Shown piece by piece: positions 24,424 through 35,435 of a stretch of 64,000 nucleotides of DNA. Positions within the stretch are counted from its first letter, which is position 1, and the number at the start of each line of letters is the position of its first letter. Under the pieces are notes generated by a model. That model was not told where the DNA came from, did not search any database, and worked only from the letters and a program-made list of their open reading frames with translations. The DNA is from Monocercomonoides exilis. Its lineage: Eukaryota > Preaxostyla > Oxymonadida > Polymastigidae. Location of the stretch: NCBI GenBank assembly GCA_001643675.2, contig LSRY02000034.1:620001-684000 (forward strand). Direction: 5' to 3'. The position numbers and the translations under genes are program-made.

Positions 24424-26340
24424 AGAAAACGAATAACATGCTTATTTAATTTTTTATATTTTTTCCCTCAGGATTTTTTTTAGAAGTTAAAAAGAGAATT
24501 TAGAGATTCTTGTTCAATTAGTAGTGTTCCAAGTGCAATTTATTGTTTGTAATAATAAAACACATTATTCGTTTTATTTGGATTATTTTAAGTGTTTATT
24601 TTACCCCTTAAGCTTTCATTAGAAATGTCTCACTAATCTTTATGTGTTTAATGTATTTTTTAACATCACTTCGATTCATAATTATGTTTTATTTCTCCTC
24701 ATATTCCTCTTCTGTGAAATTTTTTTCTCTTTGGCAACTCTTTAGACTTTTTTCTTTACACATTTTAATAACACTTTTTGTTCCAATTACACATTATCCA
24801 CTTTTGAATTTTCATTTGATTGTATTCCATTTAAATTTTTAATAATATTTGCTTTCTTTTAATTTGCATGTAAATGCTTTTTGGTTTTTCTATGTCAATA
24901 ATTACAGATTCAATTATCAAAAAAAATTCTTTTTTTCTTGTTTAAAAAAATATAAATCTTCATATGCATTTTCTCGCTGCGTTGTTTTCTCAAATACGAG
25001 AGTTAGAACAAAACGAAATGCAGCAAGCAAAATGATCTCAGCTTATAATAATTATTAGAAGAAATAATAATAACAATCAATAGCAATAAGGATAATAATC
25101 ATAAAAACGTAACTCGAGTGTTTATTCGAGATGGGAGTACATACAATTAGAAAAACTCGTGAAGTAGTTGCTTCAATGTAAATATGACAGTCAGAATTCA
25201 ATGTAATAAAAGTTCACACTCTTAAAAACCCTCGAAGCTAAACTTCTAAAAGATTTACTTCAAAATTAAAAGGAGAAAAAAAAAAGGTTTATTTATTTTT
25301 AAAAGGAAAAATAAAAAATGATTGGAATAAAATAACAAAATTAGCAAGCAGACAAACAGATTTTAAAAAAAAAAAGGATTTCAAAATATATTTAACAAAA
25401 TAATAAATTCTTATGTTTATTAATAAAAAGCCAACTTGTCAAGCAAAGTCCTCTTTTGGAGCATCTTTGAATGACTTTTTGCACAAAACATCGTTTGTTT
25501 AAGTGCTTTCTGTGTGGCAGTTAAAAAATCCTCCAAACAAAACAAGAAGAAGAAAAACTTCATCAAAGAAAAATAATAATAAATAGAAAAGGGGTTAAAA
25601 ATCGAAATATTAAAAAGGAAATATTTCATGAATTTTTTATTGTTTGTTTTTCTTTCGATAAAAAAAGTTCATAAGAAAAGAAAAGGAAATCAAGCAAGAT
25701 AATAACCAACAGCAAACAACAAAGCAAGTTTGCAAACAAAATGATAAATTAATGAAAACATTAGCAGAAATGACAAAGATAATGCAAGTTATAAAAATTG
25801 TGCGATAAAACGAACGAATTATTCTTGAAGATTTGAAAAACGAGTCAAGAACAACGAAATAAGCGCAATAAAATTTATAATTTTATTTTTTAGTAATTTT
25901 CCCTATCTTTGTTCTCAGGCATATTCGAAACAGCAGAAAAAGCTCAATTCAAACTCAATCGAAATAAAACCCAATTAAAAAGAAAAGAAAAGAAAAAGAG
26001 AGACAAAAAAGGATTTCATAAAGGATTAAATTAAAATGCAAGTGATCCATCAAATAAATAAGCAGTGCTTGTATGAAAGTGTTTAGTGATGTGTCCGCAA
26101 ATACTTACCAAATAAAAATTTTTTTGTCAATTTTAACAAAATTTCTCGCTATCAATATTTTATGATGATGTCTTTTTTGAGTTAGAGCCGAATTCAACCA
26201 TGGATATAATTTCTGATCCCGAAGAAGAGCAAGAAAGATGATAATGCTAATGACGATAATGTTGTTAGTCGAACTTACATTTGTACTTGAAATACTGCAA
26301 TCATTATTTTTTTACTTCATCATTATTTTCTTTATTTTCT
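24424..26340. other. AT-rich intergenic region between convergent genes
   Basis: It lies between the 3' ends of the surface-protein gene (plus) and the GYF gene (minus). A canonical AATAAA at 24554-24559 lies 131 bp after the plus-strand stop and may be its poly(A) signal. The remainder is A/T-rich with short frames only. Nothing else recognised. Confidence 0.5.
24554..24559 (+). terminator. Candidate poly(A) signal
   Basis: AATAAA 131 bp downstream of the stop codon of the giant surface-protein gene. In DNA this AT-rich the hexamer occurs often by chance, so support is weak. Confidence 0.25.
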
Positions 26341-29300
26341 TTATTTTTCGATATTCTCATTTTTATCGTTATTCTCATTGCTTTCATTGTTATCCTTTGA
26401 AGCTTGTGTGTCAACAGACGACTGATCATCAGCTATTTGGTGCAGATTGTCAGCGTCTGTGCTTTTAGACAGCGGAGACGGGTGATGCGGTGATGTGTGT
26501 CGAGTCTGAGTGGAGGAAGACAATGAAGGTGAGGAAGAAGAAGATGATGATGAAGAGGAGGAGGAAGAGTAAGATTGCTGTGAAGAAGAAGGAGGAGGAG
26601 TCTGAATCACAATTGATTTCACAATCCCTCCACATTTTCCTGAGGAAGCAGAAGACGGAGAAAACGAAGAAGCCGACGCTGAAAGTCGCTTTGACGAAGT
26701 TAATTTTGATTTCTTTGAACTTTCAACAGAACTGGCTGGTTTCACCGTCACACCAGCTGTCTCCACAAACACGAAGGGTTTGGCTGATGAGCTGTCGCTG
26801 GAGGCAGAGGAAGGAATGACTGCCAAGGAAACAGGGGTGATTGAAGATAAAGAAGAAGAAGAAGAAGAAGAAGGCAATGAAGAAGAAGGAGATATAGATT
26901 TCTGAGTTGCTGCAGCTGCAGCTGTTGTATTTATTCCAGAATTCACTCCTTGCGTTATTGAACTCTGAGAACTTATCGTCTTTCCTGTGGAGGGCTCTGT
27001 TGGAACCGCCACCACACCAGAAGCTAATGAATTGCCCATGTTTGGAGCATTCATAGGAAATTGTTGCATTTGAGACTGTTGGAGCTGTTGAAGCTGTTGG
27101 GGCATTTGATTCATCATTTGTCCATATGGCATGGGATACATCTGCTGAGGAAGAACTTGCTGTGAATGCTGCTGTTGTGATTGTTGAAGTTGAATCTGGT
27201 TAAATCCCTGTTGTCTGGAAGGATCAAACATCATTGGCTGGCCTGGGTTCATTGGAGGCATCGGAACAGCTGAAGTTGGAACTGAAACTTGTGTTTGCGT
27301 TTGGGCTTGATTTTGAGGCAACTGATTCATAGACATAGGATAAGGGAATGCATTTGGATAAGGAGAAGGAGAGGGATATTGAGGGGCGCCATAGTATTGA
27401 GGGTAGTTCTGCATGGGCATTGGAACAGGCATACCCATGCTCATATTCATATTCATTGGCATCGACATTGGCATTGCGACTGGAACGGAGTTTGGAACAG
27501 AACCGGGTGCTGATATAGAAGAAGGAGCTGAAGAAGAAGAAGAAGACACAGGAAACTGAGAAGGAGGAAGAGAAGAACTAGTAAGATTAACAGCATTAAC
27601 AGCAGCAGGGTTTCCAACAGTGCCAGGCATTTGTGGAACACTCATTGGTGGATAAGGTGAGGCATATGGCATGCCTGGGCGAGGGTACCAAAATGGCGGG
27701 TTTGCCTGCTGGGGGAAGAATTGTTGAGAAGAAGAAGAAGAAGAAGAAGAAGAAGAAGAAGAAGAAGAAGAAGAAGAAGAAGAAGAAGAAGAAGAAGAAG
27801 AAGAGGTGGAGGAGGAAGAGGTAGGTGGGAAAGGAGAAGAGGGTTGGCTGGTAATTATAGTGTTATGAATGGGTTTTGTGGGGGTAGTGGGGTTAGAAAT
27901 GGAAGAGGAAGGAGAAGGAGAAGGAGAAGGAGAAGGAGAAGGAGAAGAAGAAGAAGTGTTTTGTTGTGAAAGTGAAGGGAACGATAACTGAGGTGGAAGA
28001 ACAACATTTGCAGCATTTGAACTTGAAGGCAAAGAAGAAGGTGAAGAAGAAGAAGAAGAAGATGATGATGATGATGATGAAGCATTTACAGTCGAATTTA
28101 TACCAGCAGAAGGAGAAGAAGGAGAAGAAGAAACAGAATTTGATGAAGAATCCATTCCTGCTATCATTTGTGAAACTGTTGTTGAACCAGCAATTTTTCC
28201 CTGAATTGCATTTTGAGCTACAAACGGCACAGAAGGCAGCGGATCTGCTGTTGGCACAGACATCGCTGAAAAAGAAAGAGAAGGAGAAAGCGAAGATCCG
28301 ACAGTCTTCGGAGAAATCGGAGAAATCGGAGTAATCGAAGCAATCGGAGAAACAGGGACAGGGTTTTGAGCTGCAGTGGCGGAATAAGCTGTTGAGAGTA
28401 AAGTGGCTGGAGGTAATGTTGGAGATAAACTGCTGACATTACTACTATTATTAGCAGTAGTATTAGCAATATTACTGCCAATATATGCCTGGGGAAGCGA
28501 AGGAGGAGTCAGAGGCGTCTGCAAACCCATCCCAGGGGAAGTTAGAGTCATCGGAATGGAAGATGATTGGAAAACGGAAGGTTGCTGCTGTTGCTGTTGT
28601 TGTTGGTTCATTTGCATAGAAACACCCAATTTTGAGCCAAATCCTTGTTCACCCACTCCTGTTAGACCAACAGATGAGCCAGATATTGCTGGATTGAGCG
28701 GAAACCCGGAATTTTCCACTGGAAACGCCAAATTCTCGATTATTCCAATGTTCCCTGCCACTTCAACGGAAGAGTTCAATAGATCATTATTCATCATATC
28801 TTTTTCTTTCTCTCTTTCTCTTTCTCTTTCCTTCTCTTTCTCTTTCTCCCTCTCTTTCTCCTTCTCCTTCTCTTTAAATTTCCCCCCCGAAAACTGCGGG
28901 GTCTGCAAATGTGCTGATTGCGGTGGATCAATCACAGGGAAATCAAAGATTTGCATGTTTGTGATGATCTGTATTGCTTCATCGTGTGCCACACGCAGCA
29001 TCTCCGCCCTCACATCATCTGTGATGCTTTTCCCTTTCATCAGCTCCATCTGCTCGTCAAACAGATACCGCTGCCATTTCTCAACAGTCACTGGGTTTGG
29101 CTCTGGAAGCGGGGGAAGGTTTTGCAGGATTGGTGAAGGAATCAGAGAAGGTTCCATTGATTGGAGAGAAAATTCATCGATGTTTCGATCAAGGCTGTTA
29201 ATGCTGCTAATGCTGTTAATGTTATTAATACTGCTTATACCGTTCATACCATCAAGATTTGCTAAGTTCGATAAATTGGATAAATTAGATAAAGAAGGCA

Positions 29301-29954
29301 AAGAAGGCAAAGAAGAAGATAAATTTGATAGGCCATCAACATTGTCTATTGAGGAAAAGGCATCAGAGCCAGAAATATCGGAGCTGAAAGGGAAAGAAAG
29401 AGATTCCAATGATTCGATTGGCTCAATTGGAACAGATGAAGGAAGAGAGGAAGAGGAAGGAGAAGAAGGGGAAGCAGTTGAGGAAGAAGAGGAGGAGGAC
29501 GATGAAGAAGAAGAAGAAGAAGATGATGATGATGTTGTTGTTGATGGAACAGAAGAAGAAATAGAAGAAGAATTTGCAGAAGAAGAAGAAGAAGAAGGCG
29601 AAGAAGGAGCAGCAGGAAAAGCAGCATACGGATACATCTGTTGCTGCTGCTGAAGCTGTTGTTGTTGCAATTGCATCAATTGAAACTGTTGTTGAGGGTT
29701 GAATGGAAACTGACTTTGCGTTTGAAGCAAAGACAAACCAGGAGGCAGGCTTGGGGCTGTGACAACAGCACGATTGGAAGGTTTGAGAGGAGTGGAGAGA
29801 GAAAGAGAAGAAATAGAAGAAGAAGATGAATTAGATGAATTAATTGAAAGAGCATTAATGTTTTGGCTTATATTGGAATTGGGGTTATTACTAGCGATGT
29901 TAATATTCACATAATTATTAGTGCTACTGCTTAAATTGCTGCTTTTGTTACCAC

Positions 29955-30000
<46 letters not shown>

Positions 30001-32382
30001 AACCCCTCCTTTCTTCCTCTTCTCCTTCATTTTCGGAATTTCAGCAGGAAAAGAAGGCATTTGATTGCGTGTGACAATTGGCGATAACACAACTGGACGA
30101 AGATTAGCTGGTTTTTCCTTTGAGAAAACATAATTTGTGTGATTGGGAATAATAACAGCGGGAAAAGAAGAAATTGAAGAAGAAGGTAAAGAAGAGGATG
30201 ATGAAGAAGAAGAACCAGAACCCAACTGATTTATTCCTTTGCTTTTCCCGTTCGCAACGTTATTTCCTGGTTTGCTGAGCGTCGGCTGCAATATCACTTT
30301 GCCATCAGCTGTGACAAGAGGAGGGGGTGTGTGAATTTTCTGTTGATTTATCAGATTCTTCGGCAAAGCGAGAGAATGAGAAGATTTGGGGATGAGAATG
30401 GTGGCTGAAGAGGAGGAAGAAGAGGAAGAGGAAAAAGAAGAAGAAGAAGAAGAAGAAGATGATGATGATGATGTTTGTTGAACTGTTGAATTGGAAAAAG
30501 AATTTTTAGAAGATAATTTTGTGTTTGTTTTATTTGAAGAAGAAGAAGAAGAAGAAGAAGAAGAATTTTCTTTTTTGGTTGGTTTTGTTGTGAATGAGAT
30601 TTTGGTGACAGGAGGAGAATAAACAGCAGGAACAGCTATTGTGGGTTGAGAAGAAGAAGAGGAAGAGGAAGAAGAAGAAGAGGAAGAAGAAGAAGAGGAA
30701 GAAGAAGAAGAGGAAGATGAGGAAGAAGAGGAAGAAGAAGATGATGATGAAGAATCAATTGCTGAAGTGGATGAAGTGGAAGAAGAAGAAGTTGAAGAAA
30801 TTTTATCAACTTTGTTTTCATTCGAACTGTCATCTGCACTTTCTTTATTGATTTCTTTCACCTCATCTTCATTTTTCTCTTCGAAATGTTGTTTTTCTGC
30901 TTTATTTTCTTCTTTCTCTTCTTCTTTTTGAATGTCTTTTTCATTTTCTTTCTCATCAGTTTCAGTTTTTTCTGTTGTTTCTTCATTTTTCGGTTCCATT
31001 GAAGCAGTTTCACTTTCTGAAGAATTTTTTCTTTCAATTGGTTTCTCTTTCTCCTCTTTTTCTTTTCCTTCTTCTTTCTCTTTCTCTTCTTCTTCCTTCT
31101 TCTTTTCTCCATCTTTCCCTTCCTCTTTCTGTTCTTCTTTTCCCTTTCCTTCAACTTCCTTCTCTTCCTTCCCTTCCCCACTCTTTTCTTTCTCCTTCTC
31201 CTTCTCCTTCTCCTTCTCCTTCTCCTTCTTCCCCGCTGACAGCGACGCCATCTTCATCGCCTCCTCATGCTCCCTCGCTTCTTTCTGCTTCCTCAGCAGC
31301 GTCACTCTTTTGGCCTCCTCCATCGTAAACCCTTTCTCCCTCTGCTCTACAATCGCCCCTTTGATCGGCACATCCACAAACGGCACTGAGCCAATCGGGA
31401 ACCAGCCGCCCATCGTATGCAGCAGCGCTTCTCCTTGCGGTCTCAGCAGCAGCGACGGCTTCAGAAAATTCATTCGGAACCAGCGCAGCATCGCTTCGTT
31501 TGCAAATGGGCCCTGAATCACCCCTTGGTCGTCAAAGTACTCCCAGCTGATCTCGGCTGCGAGCGCGTTGGACAGCGGAGGAGTGGGAAGGAACATCGGG
31601 TCACGTAGGCTGGTTGCCACATGTTTGCTTGCGGAATTTTCAACTGACTTAACTTTATTCACTTTTGGTTTTGAATTATTTTTGTCTTCATTTTTGGGAG
31701 TGTTCCGTTTTGACTGAATTAAAGTTTCGGATTTCAATTTTGGAATAGCTAATGATGCGAGCATTCCTGTCAATTGAGCTTTTTCCTGATCACTTTTGGC
31801 CAAAGGAGCAAGAAGTGCAATTAAAGTGGCTTGCGATTCAAAATCTTTCTTTTCCTTTCCTTTAGTAGAAGCTTTCGTTGTTTTCATATTTTCTCTAATT
31901 TTTTGTTCCTCTTCCTCGCGCTTTTTAATTCTTTCCTTTTCGATTTCTGCTTGTTTTTGCAGAAACGAACGAGTTTGAAAATATGACAGTGAAGTATCGT
32001 TCTCATCTGATGAATCAGGAATGTCCCACAAATCGGTATTTGAAGAATTTAAGATTTGAGCTTCATATTTTAAATATTCTTCTTCGGTCATTGGCTGAAT
32101 TTGATTTACGGGCATGTGCTGAAATAAATTTTAAATAAGCGAAAAAAACAATAAAAATGCATTGTCGAGCGAAAAAAACGAAGATATAAATACTTCTAAA
32201 GACGGTGGCTCGGTTGGTGCTTGCGGAGAGTCAGATATAAAAGGAACATTCAAAGCCAATTTGTTGGATGCTTCCAGAAGTTCAGGAAGAATTTTCACAT
32301 CCACACCAAACGCAGAGAGTATTTGCTCTTTGCTGTATCGGATTTTATGTTCTTTTTTATTTTCTGATTCCTTTTCAGTCAT
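26341..32382 (-). CDS. GYF-domain protein with eIF4E-binding-like motif (GIGYF/EXA1-type), 2 exons
   Basis: Exon 1 is 32382-32194 (63 codons) and exon 2 is 32118-26341. A 75-bp intron (GTATTT..TTTCAG) joins Ser-Leu-Glu to His-Met-Pro in phase 0, giving about 1988 aa. Residues 15-22 (RYSKEQIL) resemble the eIF4E/4EHP-binding motif Y-x4-L-hydrophobic, with Ile in place of Leu. Residues about 253-315 form a GYF domain: WEYFDDQGVIQGPF, MLRWFRMNFL. GYF domains bind Pro-rich PPG-Phi peptides. GIGYF/EXA1-type proteins pair this domain with an eIF4E-family motif to repress translation, and the same role is inferred here. After a charged Lys/Glu helix comes over 1500 residues of low complexity: Ser runs, an Asn run, a Lys-Glu repeat, and Gln/Met/Pro-rich tracts with an apparent helical segment (GKSITDDVRAEMLRVAHDEA). 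Start chosen at MTEKES (32382); an in-frame ATG also exists at 32442. The Ser runs coincide with long TCT microsatellites, so their length may vary between strains. The overlapping plus-strand frame at 28403-29653 is a shadow. Confidence 0.85.
27729..27805. repeat. (GAA)n / poly-Ser-coding microsatellite
   Basis: About 25 near-perfect GAA units on the plus strand. On the minus strand they encode an uninterrupted serine run (TCT codons) of the GYF protein. Shorter tracts of the same kind occur around 26850, 29510, 30430, 30540 and 30650-30740, and an (ATT)n tract at about 29958-29998 encodes the Asn run. Confidence 0.9.
32119..32193 (-). other. Intron of the GYF gene
   Basis: 75 bp, GTATTT..TTTCAG on the minus strand, phase 0. 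It joins the short exon carrying RYSKEQIL to the GYF exon. The exon frame runs into a stop within it, so it must be removed. Confidence 0.8.
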
Positions 32383-33270
32383 ATTTACGATGAATGAAAA
32401 GTCAAGCTCGATCTTTTTATACCGCAATACGGTTTTTTTCAAAAAGATAAAGTAATGGTAAAGGATCTTTGTTGAATTTTTTTATGAACACAAATGCAAA
32501 TAAAATGCAATAACTGAAAATTTACAACATATAAAATACTTCTTTAAAAAAATGAACACAGACACAGAAATAAACAAACTCAGAGAATCCAAGACGAACA
32601 AAAAACTTATCAAAAAACTAAATCACAAAATAATCAATTCATTTAAATAATATTAAAGCTCTCTTTCATAAAATGTTCAAAAAAAGACAATTAAGTTCAT
32701 AATGAAAATCACTAAAAAAAGAAATTAAATTCCTAATAGCAATTAAATGTGACAAAAAAAAAAGAAAAGAAAAAGAAACCAGACAAAAAAACAAGATGAT
32801 AACATTGGCAAAAGCCAGAGCGTACAAATAAAAACAATTTTTTTGAAGTCAATCATGAAACAAAAATATAAATATAAATATAAATATAAATATAAATAAA
32901 AATAAAAATAAAAGCTATCAACAAAAAAACATTGAATGAAAGTTAAAAAACACTCTCATTTTGAAAAATAATTAAAAAAAAAAACAATGTTAAAAGTTCC
33001 TAATAAGACTCAAAATTGTTTGAAAATAAGACGGGAAAAAATCTCAAATAAAGAAAGGTATCTATTTCTTCAAATAGAAGAAAAATTTCAATTTTTCTAA
33101 TAAATACAATTCACATGAATATCTGTTAGCACACACGAACTCGATCTTTCTTTTTCTTTTCTCTTTCTCTTTCTCTTTCTCTTTCTCCTTTTCTTTTTCT
33201 TCAGCTTCTTTTTCTTCTTCTTCTTTCTCTCTTTCTCTCCCAAGCCTTCACATTTCCTCAAACATCAAAT
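32383..33270. other. Intergenic; (ATAAAT)n and polypyrimidine tract
   Basis: No gene. It holds a short tandem (ATAAAT)n / (AATAAA)n array at about 32869-32912. At about 33140-33235 there is a CTTTTT/TCTTTCTC-rich pyrimidine tract immediately downstream of the 3' end of the minus-strand helical gene. Confidence 0.55.
32414..32421 (-). promoter_or_regulatory. Possible TATA-like element of the GYF gene
   Basis: Minus strand reads TATAAAAA about 32 bp upstream of the ATG at 32382. It would fit a short 5' UTR and the choice of the downstream start. In AT-rich DNA such matches are common. Confidence 0.2.
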
Positions 33271-35103
33271 TTATTTCTCTTTCCTCATCCTCCTCATTAT
33301 CCATCCAGTTTCACACAGCATCTTCGCTTTCTCTGCCTTCAGTGCCACCTCCATTCTCACACATTCATTGCCATCACTTATCAATCTTGAGACAATCGCA
33401 TCATAAATGCCTTCCTCTTCTCCTTCTTCTCTAATCTCCTTCATCAAAGCTAAATCCACGTTTTTAATTCTTGTATCACTTTCACCTTTTGTAAACTTTC
33501 TGTTTTTTGATTCTTCAAAAGAAGCTGAAGGTGAATCAGAAGAACAAATTGAAGAACAATTCAATGAATTATTTGTTGACTTCACTGAATTATCAATCAC
33601 CTCATTATCTGTTTCCATCTCTCTTTCTTTAACACTTTTGTTTCCAACATTCCCTTTCATCAGAACTTCATCAATCATTGCATACTCACAAAGATTCAAC
33701 AACACCGCCAAGCACAAACAGATCACATTGTGATCGTTCTCCTTCAACGAGCATAAAACTTTCATCACAGCAGTAACACATCCACATTCCATCAAAGCAC
33801 TAAGTACACACTCTGACTTGTGATTCACGCACAGCTTGATAACTCCCAGTGCTGCACAGCGTGTCAGTGGTGAATGGAATGCCAGCGAAGAGCAGACGGA
33901 AGCTGTGCAAATGAGAATGCCTTTGTGCTTCTCTGAAAGCAGAGGGAAAAGCGACGGGTGATCAACTAGCAAATACCACAGCATGTGAAACCACTCTCTG
34001 GTTATTTTCTCGTGTTCTTGGGGAGACATACTGTCAATTTCGAATAATGATCTGAAGGAAGTTGATGATTTATGCACGTCATTGGGATTTATTAAGGGTA
34101 ATTTTGATTCATTTGATATAGACAAAGTACTTGCAGAACAACAAGAGGGCAAGCTTTGCTTTGAAAATGTGTCTAATTCACTTTGTTCTATAAATTCTCG
34201 TGTCTTTGTGCTGGCAGACTGAATAAATCTTGTGATGCTCCTTTCAAAGACATTAAGTACTTCCAGTTCTTCAAGCTTCCTTTCGATGAAATCGGGATCA
34301 ATCGTCCTTGATTTCAATAAAATCCACCATGCCATGCAGAACGCTGCCGGAGTCAGAAATTGATGTTTTGTGTTTCTGTCAATAATGTGGATTATGTCTT
34401 TGCTTATATTCGTTGTTTTTAAATAATGTGCATGACCTAACAAAAAGGAGAAAATATATATTTTTATTCGGAAAATGGTAACAATAAATTGCACACAACC
34501 AAAACTAATATTCCTCAACGAAATCAATGCATTTTCTATGTCCGATTGTTCCATTGTGTTTGTTCCATCGAATTTTATGTTTTGAATCAGAAAAGGCACT
34601 GTTACTTCAACAATATTCTCATTGAAACAGTACCAAGGAGGATACAGAAGATGAAATCCTACAATAAGATCCGAAAGCCAACCCTCATGCTTGTTTTCTG
34701 AACTTTCATTTAATTGTTGAATCTTTGCTTCATTTGTAATGAAACCTTCCAAAGTTATTTTGAATGTTGATGATAAAAAAGAATCACGCGGAATATCTTG
34801 AAAATAAAATATCCTGCCAACGTGCAAAAGGAATCTTGAAGTAGCTTCGATGGAGTAGATTGATCTGGAAAATTCGTTAAATTGGATAATAACATCTTTC
34901 GTTAAAAAATCAAAATTTCCTTTTATGCTCATCGAGCAAAAATCAAATGTTAACTTGCTAAGCAGTGCAAATTGAGAATGTTTTGTCTCTTTCGAAATAT
35001 TGGGAGAATTATCTGTTAAAATTAAAAAAAAAAGTTTAATTGAAGAACATAATAAATTATTATTCATTGTACCTAAACACGACTTCAAAATTATTGCATT
35101 CAT
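33271..35103 (-). CDS. Helical-repeat (ARM/HEAT-like) protein, 2 exons, about 590 aa
   Basis: Exon 1 is 35103-35073 and exon 2 is 35012-33271. A 60-bp intron (GTACAA..TAACAG) in phase 1 joins LKSCL-Asp-NSPNISKE, giving 590 aa. The protein is leucine-rich and predicted mostly helical, without a signal peptide. Segments such as HSPLTRCAALGVIKLCV, SALMECGCVTAVMKVL and VICLCLAVLLNLCEYA have the spacing of armadillo repeats, where an A-x-A-L-x-x-L helix follows a G/P-containing turn. A Ser/Asn-rich linker follows, and the C-terminal helix has REEGEEEGIYDAIVSRL, close to the EEEGYEDxIxSF signature at the end of the tandem family at 55-60 kb. It is therefore a probable distant member of that lineage-specific superfamily. 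No enzymatic motif seen; a scaffold role is only a guess. An alternative upstream exon cannot be excluded, although a stop lies 18 codons upstream in frame. Confidence 0.75.
   Translation of the reverse strand: MNAIILKSCLGTMNNNLLCSSIKLFFLILTDNSPNISKETKHSQFALLSKLTFDFCSMSIKGNFDFLTKDVIIQFNEFSRSIYSIEATSRFLLHVGRIFYFQDIPRDSFLSSTFKITLEGFITNEAKIQQLNESSENKHEGWLSDLIVGFHLLYPPWYCFNENIVEVTVPFLIQNIKFDGTNTMEQSDIENALISLRNISFGCVQFIVTIFRIKIYIFSFLLGHAHYLKTTNISKDIIHIIDRNTKHQFLTPAAFCMAWWILLKSRTIDPDFIERKLEELEVLNVFERSITRFIQSASTKTREFIEQSELDTFSKQSLPSCCSASTLSISNESKLPLINPNDVHKSSTSFRSLFEIDSMSPQEHEKITREWFHMLWYLLVDHPSLFPLLSEKHKGILICTASVCSSLAFHSPLTRCAALGVIKLCVNHKSECVLSALMECGCVTAVMKVLCSLKENDHNVICLCLAVLLNLCEYAMIDEVLMKGNVGNKSVKEREMETDNEVIDNSVKSTNNSLNCSSICSSDSPSASFEESKNRKFTKGESDTRIKNVDLALMKEIREEGEEEGIYDAIVSRLISDGNECVRMEVALKAEKAKMLCETGWIMRRMRKEK
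35013..35072 (-). other. Intron of the helical-repeat gene
   Basis: 60 bp, GTACAA..TTAACAG on the minus strand, phase 1, with a long T tract before the acceptor. It is a multiple of three and open, so the unspliced frame reads through; it is judged an intron from its AT richness and clean splice sites. Confidence 0.65.
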
Positions 35104-35435
35104 CGGAAATGAATCGATAAATATGAAATACGAAAACTGTTACAGATTAAGTCTTGAAAAAACAGAATCTCTCCAAAAAATATGAATTTTTTAATAGTGA
35201 TAAATAATTAGACCTTTTTAATTATGGAAGTTGAAAAAAATAATCACAATTTGATCATAAAACGATAAAAAAACAACATATTTCAAAATGAAAATAACAA
35301 AACAATGACAACAAAAAACATCCAGATAAAAGAACAAAAACATGCAAGAAGTAGTAAACATTTCAATGCAGGTAATTATCAAATATCCGTAATATTCGGG
35401 TGATTAAAAAAAATACACGTCATTCCACATTGGAC

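Noticed and set aside
28403-29653. Plus-strand open frame of 416 codons
   Set aside because: It lies antisense to the GYF gene in repeat-rich sequence; its Cys/Ser/Glu runs are the reverse of the microsatellites and it shows no domain.
32869-32912. Regular repeats as a CRISPR array
   Set aside because: This is a simple (ATAAAT)n microsatellite without spacers; no array of spaced repeats exists anywhere in the window.
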